DNA of 7,468 nucleotides, taken from positions 1 to 7,468 of the forward strand of contig CAZMGW010000058.1 of assembly GCA_964565935.1 (NCBI GenBank), read 5' to 3'. Positions 1-5,107 of the stretch are shown here, one piece after another. The first letter of the stretch is position 1. Each line of letters opens with the position of its first letter. The stretch is from JBAXAM01 sp964565935. GTDB taxonomy: Bacteria > Pseudomonadota > Gammaproteobacteria > UBA9339. The notes under the pieces are model-generated. The model had not been told where the DNA came from. It searched no databases and worked only from the letters and a program-made list of their open reading frames with translations. The position numbers and the translations under genes are program-made.

Positions 1-738
1 AGTACCTAAAGTTACCGCTTCCCATAACAAATAAATTATTAGAGAAATTGTAGAACCCAAAATCACTATCCATTTTAGCTCCCTGGGTTTATCACCGACG
101 TACATTCTTAAGCTTGGAATAACGAATTGGAAATTAAAAATAAGCATGATGATCGGTGATGCCACCAGAAGATATTTAGCTTGTGCCATGCTTTGATTAG
201 CAATTAATTTGCTAATATCAACCTCAGGGATGACCAGTATTATGGTAGTAAATAATAAAAAACCTTTAAGGCTAAATAAGCCACGATTAAACCGATCAAC
301 TGCTGCAGTACTCACATAAACGGCGGCTCCAAATACAAGCGTAAACAACAAAGAAAAGACCCAGCCAGGTATTGTAGCAACATCCATTACTGGCTCGATA
401 AGAACAGCCAAGAGAGTTGACGCTCCCGTCAGATAACTTGCTACCACCAAGTAAAGCAACAGTAAACACGACATCCATGTGGCAATTCTGCCAGGAATCC
501 CGAGAGTTTTTTCTGCCATGGAGCTGAAAGTACAGGCTCCCGCAGGCAGCGCCAGAGCCATTTCAAGAACAAGCAATCCAGTCACGGATAATATAGCCCA
601 TGATGCTAATATGGCAATTACGGACCAAACAAAACCAGCGCCCGCAAGCACTAGTGGTAACGCAAGTATCCCGGAACCAATTATTGTTCCTATAACAATC
701 ATGACACAACCGACGAACTTGCCAACTCCAATGCTCAT
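1..738 (-). CDS. tyrP: Tyrosine/aromatic amino-acid permease, second tandem copy (3' end outside window)
   Basis: This is a proton-coupled inner-membrane importer of the HAAAP family (TyrP/Mtr, hydroxy/aromatic amino acid permeases). The ATG at 738 opens a frame that stays clear for 246 codons to the window edge, so roughly the last 170 residues of a ~415-residue protein are missing. The N-terminus has the family's first-helix pattern IGTIIGSGILALP (about residues 16-28), followed by GAGFVWS. Further on are the blocks VDRFNRGLFS, AKYLLVASPI and FNFQFVIPSLRMYVG (about 201-215). About seven hydrophobic segments are visible. By hand alignment it is about 55-60% identical to the upstream copy, with one extra codon near residue 121. 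The start lies 8 bp after the upstream stop, and its ribosome-binding site overlaps that stop, so it is probably translated by coupling. Substrate is inferred as tyrosine; tryptophan or phenylalanine is possible. Confidence 0.9.
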   Translation of the reverse strand, partial: MSIGVGKFVGCVMIVIGTIIGSGILALPLVLAGAGFVWSVIAILASWAILSVTGLLVLEMALALPAGACTFSSMAEKTLGIPGRIATWMSCLLLLYLVVASYLTGASTLLAVLIEPVMDVATIPGWVFSLLFTLVFGAAVYVSTAAVDRFNRGLFSLKGFLLFTTIILVIPEVDISKLIANQSMAQAKYLLVASPIIMLIFNFQFVIPSLRMYVGDKPRELKWIVILGSTISLIIYLLWEAVTLGT

Positions 739-749
739 AGCCAACCTTA
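739..749 (-). promoter_or_regulatory. Ribosome-binding site overlapping the upstream stop (translational coupling)
   Basis: On the minus strand the TAA stop of the first permease (749-747) is part of the sequence TAAGG, whose AAGG lies 6 nt before the ATG at 738. A ribosome terminating on the first gene therefore sits on the binding site of the second. This supports the ATG at 738 as the start and suggests coupled synthesis of the two permeases. Confidence 0.6.
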
Positions 750-1994
750 TTTAAGACACGGTAGTAAATTTAAATTAGTTAAGATTGGCAATACAAAAAG
801 GACAACCCCAACGATGACTGTTACAACAAATAATGAATTATTGCCAAACGCACGATATGACGATTTTAACTCCGCACTTTTACGCAAACGGTAAACCATT
901 AAGGCTGGCAAAATCAAACATAAAATTGCAATGAAAGAAGCCGCGTAGTTTAGAGCCATAATAAATCCATTAGGATAAAACAGGGCAAACACAAGCGGTG
1001 GTATAAAAGTTAGACCGGCAGTTTGGAGGCGGCCAAAATGAGTGTTTGGGCGCTTAAAGCCATCTGCTAGAAAATCAAACAACCCAAGTGATACTCCTAA
1101 AAATGAGGTTGTTATTGAAACATTAAAAAACCCGTTAATGCTCGCGGTAACCCATTTGTCATTAATAATAGTCGTTATAACCTTAATAAAATCAGGGGGG
1201 CCAGCGGGATGGCCTAGTTGTGTCAGTGTGGTAAAACTATTGTCTCCCATTAATGGCACGATACCCAAGGCTACTACAGTCCATAATAAATAAATTATTA
1301 AAGCAACCGTAGTGCCTGAAATTATTATCCATTTTAGATCCTTGGCATCCTCACCAACATACATCCTTAAGCTTGGAATAACGAAATGAAAGTTAAACAT
1401 GTGTAGAAAAATAGGGGAGGCCATACAAAGATATTTGGCGCGACCAATATCTTGGTTGGCGAGTAAATTAGCAACATTAACGTGGGGTAGAGCTAATGCT
1501 AAAGTAGCGACTAATAACAAACCTTTCGCGCTAAATAGGCCGCGATTAACAAAATCTACCGTTTTAGTGCCCCAAAATACTGCTGACCCTAGAACCAAGG
1601 TGAATGATATTGTGCTTAACCAAGAAGGTATTGTGATGTTTAGTGATGAGTGAATGAGGCTAACAATAAGAGACGACTCGCCCGCCATGAACGCAGCCGC
1701 TACTGAGCAAAGCAATAATAAATACGAGACCCAGGTAACGATTTTTCCGGGAGTACCAAGGGTCTTTGCCGCCATAGAGCCGAAGCTGCAAGAGTCTTTA
1801 GGAAGAGCCAAACTCATCTCAACAACTAACAATCCCGTTATGGTTAATAATCCCCATGCCGCTAACATGGTGATTGATGACCATACAAATCCAGCACCAG
1901 AAAATTGCGTAGGCAATGCGAGTATTCCCCCTCCGATTGCAGTACCTATTACAATCATGACACAGCCGATGAACTTACCAATTCCAATATTCAT
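747..1994 (-). CDS. tyrP: Tyrosine/aromatic amino-acid permease, first tandem copy
   Basis: This HAAAP-family transporter of 415 residues (E. coli TyrP about 403, Mtr 414) should import tyrosine or a related aromatic amino acid across the inner membrane with protons. The first helix carries the family pattern IGTAIGGGILALP (16-28). NFHFVIPSLRMYVG (201-214) and the strong signature SFLGVSLGLFDFLAD (297-311) follow, then GRLQTAGLTFIPPLVFALFYPNGF (321-344). The last two stretches match what I remember of E. coli TyrP nearly residue for residue. About 11 membrane helices are expected: roughly 9-29, 34-58, 84-106, 122-142, 152-171, 189-208, 221-246, 285-308, 325-342, 347-368 and 387-407. The ATG at 1994 is preceded by AAGGGGA at a 7-nt spacing, which fixes the start. 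It is first in a two-gene unit with the copy starting at 738. The exact substrate cannot be read from sequence. Confidence 0.93.
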   Translation of the reverse strand: MNIGIGKFIGCVMIVIGTAIGGGILALPTQFSGAGFVWSSITMLAAWGLLTITGLLVVEMSLALPKDSCSFGSMAAKTLGTPGKIVTWVSYLLLLCSVAAAFMAGESSLIVSLIHSSLNITIPSWLSTISFTLVLGSAVFWGTKTVDFVNRGLFSAKGLLLVATLALALPHVNVANLLANQDIGRAKYLCMASPIFLHMFNFHFVIPSLRMYVGEDAKDLKWIIISGTTVALIIYLLWTVVALGIVPLMGDNSFTTLTQLGHPAGPPDFIKVITTIINDKWVTASINGFFNVSITTSFLGVSLGLFDFLADGFKRPNTHFGRLQTAGLTFIPPLVFALFYPNGFIMALNYAASFIAILCLILPALMVYRLRKSAELKSSYRAFGNNSLFVVTVIVGVVLFVLPILTNLNLLPCLK

Positions 1995-2001
1995 ATTATA
2001 G

Positions 2002-2008
2002 TCCCCTT
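2002..2008 (-). promoter_or_regulatory. Strong Shine-Dalgarno site of the first permease
   Basis: The minus strand reads AAGGGGA, 7 nt before the ATG at 1994. The good complementarity to the 16S rRNA tail and the spacing support this start codon over later in-frame ATGs. Confidence 0.7.
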
Positions 2009-2015
2009 GGTAAAG

Positions 2016-2027
2016 TTTAAATTAGTT
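2016..2027 (-). repeat. 12-bp direct repeat shared with the region before the second permease (other copy 769-780)
   Basis: On the minus strand AACTAATTTAAA occurs here, 21 nt before the ATG of the first permease, and again at 769-780, 30 nt before the ATG of the second. The match continues loosely into a T-rich stretch ending in ACC in both. The downstream copy encodes the Thr-Asn-Leu-Asn stretch at residues 406-409 of the first permease; the upstream copy is non-coding. It may be a duplication footprint or a shared regulatory site. Confidence 0.4.
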
Positions 2028-2031
2028 GGGC

Positions 2032-2058
2032 GTTTAACAAAGAAAAAACCCGTGTCAA
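2032..2058 (-). promoter_or_regulatory. Possible promoter of the permease operon (good -35, weak -10)
   Basis: The minus strand has an exact TTGACA at 2058-2053. The best -10-like hexamer at a tolerable distance is TTAAAC (2037-2032, 15-bp spacer), which matches TATAAT at only three positions. The box lies downstream of the polA terminator and about 60 bp before the permease ATG, which is a sensible position. The weak -10 means the real promoter could be elsewhere in the region or need an activator. Confidence 0.3.
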
Positions 2059-2100
2059 TTGTGTGCCCTAATAATGAACTTGCTGTAATCCGAAGTCACG

Positions 2101-2179
2101 TATTGGATAGTCGCAAGCTCCAGCCTACGTTGCCAAGGTTGTGCCAAATTGGCGCAAGCTAAAGCCTGCGTCTATTGGA
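2101..2179. repeat. Palindromic (REP-like) repeat doublet with flanking 7-bp direct repeat
   Basis: Two 19-bp units, 2112-2130 (CGCAAGCTCCAGCCTACGT) and 2153-2171 (CGCAAGCTAAAGCCTGCGT), are direct copies with 3 mismatches. Each is also an imperfect palindrome. In minus-strand RNA each folds as an 8-bp stem with a 2-nt loop, with two G-U pairs in the first unit and one in the second. The 22-bp spacer (2131-2152) is itself two 11-bp halves that both begin TGCCAA. The whole is bracketed by TATTGGA at 2101-2107 and 2173-2179. The form resembles REP/BIME doublets or a small palindromic insertion with a target-site duplication. No copy elsewhere in the window supports mobility, so the nature is inference. 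Confidence 0.5.
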
Positions 2180-2205
2180 AAAAAGCCCTCAATGTAAAAT
2201 TGAGG
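2177..2205 (-). terminator. Rho-independent terminator, probably of the cyclase-polA transcript
   Basis: On the minus strand CCTCAAT (2205-2199), a 5-nt loop and ATTGAGG (2193-2187) form a perfect 7-bp stem. GC and then six T residues (2184-2179) follow directly. This stem-plus-T-tract arrangement works only for leftward transcripts. It lies about 185 bp beyond the polA stop and before the permease promoter region, giving a long polA 3' untranslated region. Confidence 0.65.
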
Positions 2206-2236
2206 TTGGATTGCAACGGTCTCATAATACAGACAC

Positions 2237-2265
2237 TTATCATAAATCCTACTGATTTATGATAA
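2237..2265. repeat. Perfect 12-bp inverted repeat with 5-nt loop
   Basis: TTATCATAAATC (2237-2248) and GATTTATGATAA (2254-2265) are exact reverse complements around the 5-nt centre CTACT. No T-tract follows on either strand, so it is not a typical terminator. It could be an operator for a dimeric regulator, or an RNA hairpin that protects the polA transcript end or forms a transcription pause. It lies about 125 bp after the polA stop and 240 bp before the permease start. Confidence 0.55.
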
Positions 2266-2388
2266 ACCTATTTGTTTTATTTGTACCTTAAGGAATTCTT
2301 AAATAGCCGCCTGCTTTTTGTTGATCTATTTTGTTGTTAATCAAGTGGTTATCTGCAATAGCGCTCACAAAAAAAATGCTTCACAATC

Positions 2389-5079
2389 TCAATGCGCCTC
2401 GCCCCAATTGTTACCGACACCAACATCAACAATTATCGGAACATCAAGCTCATAAGCATGCTCCATTTGCTTTTTAATTTCTTTAGCAGCCACTTCGACA
2501 TGTTTGACATCAACTTCAAAAACCAATTCATCGTGGACTTGCATAATCATGGTGATTTTAAAATCACATTTTTGAATCCAATGATCGATGTTGATCATGG
2601 CAATTTTCATGATATCAGCGGCACTGCCTTGCATCGGCGCATTAATGGCCGCTCTTTCTGCAGCGGCTCGGCGCATAAAATTTTTAGATTTAATTTCGGG
2701 GATGCAAAGTCTGCGACCAAAGATCGTCTCGACAAATCCTTGGTGGTGCGCCAATTTGCGCATTTTTTCCATGTAATCTTTTACCCCGGGGTACCTTGTA
2801 AAATACAGGTCGATATAGTTTTGTGCATCTTCGCGCGACATTCCCAAACGCTTGGCTAAACCAAAAGCTGACATGCCATAAATCAAACCAAAGTTAATGG
2901 TTTTAGCGTCACGACGTTGGGTATCAGTAACTGCATTTAATTCAATATTGAAAATCTCTGCGGCAGTTGCGCGGTGCACGTCAGCGGCACAATGGAAGGC
3001 TCGACATAAATTTTTGTCTTGCGAAAGGTGCGCCATTAAACGCAATTCAATTTGCGAATAGTCGACAGAAATTAAAGTAAACCCGGGTGGGGCAATAAAT
3101 GCCTGTCGAATTTTGCGGCCCTCTTCATTGCGAATTGGAATATTTTGCAAGTTTGGATCGGTCGAAGAAAGCCTGCCCGTGCTGGTAACTGCTTGATTAT
3201 ACGAGGTATGTACGCGGCTGGTTTTGGGGCAAATTTGCAGGGGTAATGCATCCGTGTAAGTCGATTTCAATTTACTTAAGCTGCGGTACTCCAAAATTAT
3301 TTTTGGTAATGGATAGTCAAGCGCTAACTCCTGCAATATCGGTTCCGCAGTTGATGGTTGCCCCGTCGGGGTTTTTTGCAAAATCGGCAGCTGCAGTTTT
3401 TGATATAAAATCTCCTGCAATTGCAAAGGAGAGTTTATATTAAATTCGGCGTCGGCAATTTTATATATTTGTTGTTCAAGGGCGTGCAAGCGTTGAGCAA
3501 GCTCATGACTGAAATTTTGCAAGAATTCTTTGTCGATGCAAACACCATGCCTTTCCATTCTCGACAAAACACTTACCAAGGGCATTTCAATTTCTTTAAA
3601 AACCTTTTCTTGTTTTTCTATGCTCGTGATTTGTGGCCAAAGGATTTCATGCAACCGTAAAACAAGATCGGCATCTGCTGCGGCGTAGGGGACAGCTTTT
3701 TCTAATTCTATTTGGCTAAAAGGGATTTGTTTGGCGCCTTTACCAGCTAGATCTTCATAGGTTGTGATAGTTTTGCCTAAATACCTCAACGCCAGCGATT
3801 CTTTATCATGTTGATTTATTGAGCTATTTATAACGTATGACTCAAGCATGGTGTCATAGCCAGCCCCTTTGAGGTTAATGCCATAGTTTGCCAAAACGCT
3901 CATGTCATATTTTATATTTTGTCCCAGCTTGGTTTTGTGAGGATCTTCGAGAATTGGTTTTAATTTTTGTAAGACATAATCGCGCTCAAGCTGTTTTGGT
4001 GCACCAACATAATCATGGGCAACCGGAATATAAATTGCTTCGCCAGCTTCAAGCGCAAATGAAAACCCTACAATTTCCGCCTGAACAACATGCAGGCTTG
4101 TGGTTTCAGTGTCAAAGGCAAAAGATTTGGCGTGTTGTAATTTTTCACACCAGTGAGCAAAATCTTTTTCCGTTAAAATGACATGATATTTTTCAACGCC
4201 TATAGCTTGTAATTGTTTATCACCAACTAAACCGGCAAGCCAGTTTTTAAATTCCAAATGAGTAAACAGCTCGATAAGCTTTTGATTGTCAGAAGCTCGT
4301 GGGCTTAAATCATCAAAACCAACGTCCAGTTCAAGATCGTCCTTAATTGTCACTAATTTTCTGGTAAGAGGCAGTTGATCTAAACTTGCGCGCAGATTTT
4401 CCCCAACTTTGCCTTTGATTAAGTCAGCGTTTTTAATAATATTTTCGAGTGTTCCATGCTCATCCAACCATTTTACTGCAGTTTTGGGCCCTACCCCATT
4501 AACGCCAGGAATATTGTCGGAAGTATCGCCTACTAAAGTTAAATAATCGGTCATTCTTTCGGCAGTTACCCCAAACTTTTTTTGAACTCCTTGCTCATCC
4601 ATGGCGGTGTTGGTCATGGTGTTAACTAGGGTGATATTTTTATCGACAAGTTGGGCCATATCCTTGTCCCCAGTTGAAATCAAAACCGCAAAATCCTTTT
4701 TGGCCGCCCTCCGCGCAAGAGTTCCTATCACATCATCTGCTTCGGCTCCTGCGATAACTAAAAGCGGCAAACCCATGGCTTTAATCACTTCATGCAATGG
4801 TTCAATTTGAACTTTCAAATCTTCTTCCATTGGTGGGCGAGTAGCTTTATATTGCGGATACATTTCGTGGCGAAAGTTTTTCCCCTTGGCATCGAATATC
4901 ACCGCGATATGGTCTGGTTTATAATCGCTGATCATTTTTTTGATCATGTTAACCACACCATAAACAGCGCCGGTTGGGTTCCCTTTTGAGGTGGTTAGTG
5001 GTGGTAGAGCACGAAAAGCGCGGTGTAAATAAGACGAGCCATCGATCAGAACTAAAGTTTTTTGTTTATGAGATGGCAT
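2389..5079 (-). CDS. polA: DNA polymerase I
   Basis: This 896-residue polymerase fills gaps and removes RNA primers during lagging-strand synthesis and excision repair. The 5'-nuclease domain (about 6-280) keeps all metal ligands at E. coli numbering: D13, D63, E113, D115, D116, D138, D140, D185, D188, with the helix-hairpin-helix GVNGVGPKTA at 192-201. The 3'-5' proofreading domain (about 297-490) is intact: D323/E325 in DTET, N388 and D392 in GQNIKYD, and Y465/D469. The polymerase domain has motif A VDYSQIELR (D673, E678), motif B with R722, K726, F730 and Y734, and motif C VHDE (H849, D850, E851). Residues after the first domain are offset by 32 from E. coli (928 aa), so the shortening lies between the nuclease and proofreading sites. 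The ATG at 5079 has CAGGA 6 nt upstream. It follows the cyclase by 28 bp and is probably co-transcribed. Confidence 0.98.
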   Translation of the reverse strand: MPSHKQKTLVLIDGSSYLHRAFRALPPLTTSKGNPTGAVYGVVNMIKKMISDYKPDHIAVIFDAKGKNFRHEMYPQYKATRPPMEEDLKVQIEPLHEVIKAMGLPLLVIAGAEADDVIGTLARRAAKKDFAVLISTGDKDMAQLVDKNITLVNTMTNTAMDEQGVQKKFGVTAERMTDYLTLVGDTSDNIPGVNGVGPKTAVKWLDEHGTLENIIKNADLIKGKVGENLRASLDQLPLTRKLVTIKDDLELDVGFDDLSPRASDNQKLIELFTHLEFKNWLAGLVGDKQLQAIGVEKYHVILTEKDFAHWCEKLQHAKSFAFDTETTSLHVVQAEIVGFSFALEAGEAIYIPVAHDYVGAPKQLERDYVLQKLKPILEDPHKTKLGQNIKYDMSVLANYGINLKGAGYDTMLESYVINSSINQHDKESLALRYLGKTITTYEDLAGKGAKQIPFSQIELEKAVPYAAADADLVLRLHEILWPQITSIEKQEKVFKEIEMPLVSVLSRMERHGVCIDKEFLQNFSHELAQRLHALEQQIYKIADAEFNINSPLQLQEILYQKLQLPILQKTPTGQPSTAEPILQELALDYPLPKIILEYRSLSKLKSTYTDALPLQICPKTSRVHTSYNQAVTSTGRLSSTDPNLQNIPIRNEEGRKIRQAFIAPPGFTLISVDYSQIELRLMAHLSQDKNLCRAFHCAADVHRATAAEIFNIELNAVTDTQRRDAKTINFGLIYGMSAFGLAKRLGMSREDAQNYIDLYFTRYPGVKDYMEKMRKLAHHQGFVETIFGRRLCIPEIKSKNFMRRAAAERAAINAPMQGSAADIMKIAMINIDHWIQKCDFKITMIMQVHDELVFEVDVKHVEVAAKEIKKQMEHAYELDVPIIVDVGVGNNWGEAH

Positions 5080-5085
5080 GATTTT

Positions 5086-5090
5086 TCCTG
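5086..5090 (-). promoter_or_regulatory. Shine-Dalgarno site of polA
   Basis: The minus strand reads CAGGA, 6 nt before the polA ATG at 5079, inside the 28-bp gap after the cyclase stop. No promoter-like pair of hexamers fits in that gap, so polA transcription probably starts upstream of, or inside, the cyclase gene. Confidence 0.6.
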
Positions 5091-5107
5091 ATTGCTTACA
5101 TGGTTAA

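Larger units (their letters stand above)
1995..2388. other. 394-bp intergenic region between polA and the permease operon
   Basis: I see no convincing gene in this stretch. In the direction of transcription (right to left) it contains an A/T-rich tail after the polA stop including a T8 run (2369-2376), a perfect 12-bp inverted repeat (2237-2265), and a probable intrinsic terminator (2177-2205). These are followed by a palindromic repeat doublet (2112-2171) with a flanking direct repeat, a TTGACA box (2053-2058) and the permease ribosome-binding site (2002-2008). The order terminator, repeat, promoter, gene fits a boundary between two transcription units. A short plus-strand frame at 1905-2162 overlaps it but has no plausible start site or recognisable protein. 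Confidence 0.7.

Noticed and set aside
296..478. 60-codon minus-strand frame beginning Met-Asp-Val-Val
   Set aside because: It lies inside the second permease in another frame; the permease frame is open and conserved through the whole stretch.
1995..2000. Exact TATAAT immediately before the first permease ATG
   Set aside because: As a -10 box it would put the transcript start inside the gene and remove the ribosome-binding site. It has no -35 at the right distance.
2187..2205. TyrR-like box (TGTAAA at 2193-2198) for control of the permeases
   Set aside because: The second half TTTACA at six-base spacing is absent, and TGTAAA is part of the terminator stem and loop.
2361..2376. Possible CRP/cAMP site (TGTGA on the minus strand with a partial second half)
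   Set aside because: Only three of five bases of the second half fit, and the position after the polA stop, over 350 bp from the permease start, is poor for a regulator of that promoter.
2361..2388. T8 run just after the polA stop as a terminator
   Set aside because: I find no stable hairpin directly upstream of the run on the minus strand. The stem and T-tract at 2177-2205 is a much better candidate.
2392..2859. 155-codon plus-strand frame opposite the polA 3' end
   Set aside because: It is antisense to the conserved polymerase motifs B and C of polA and has no family resemblance. It is a shadow of the real coding strand.
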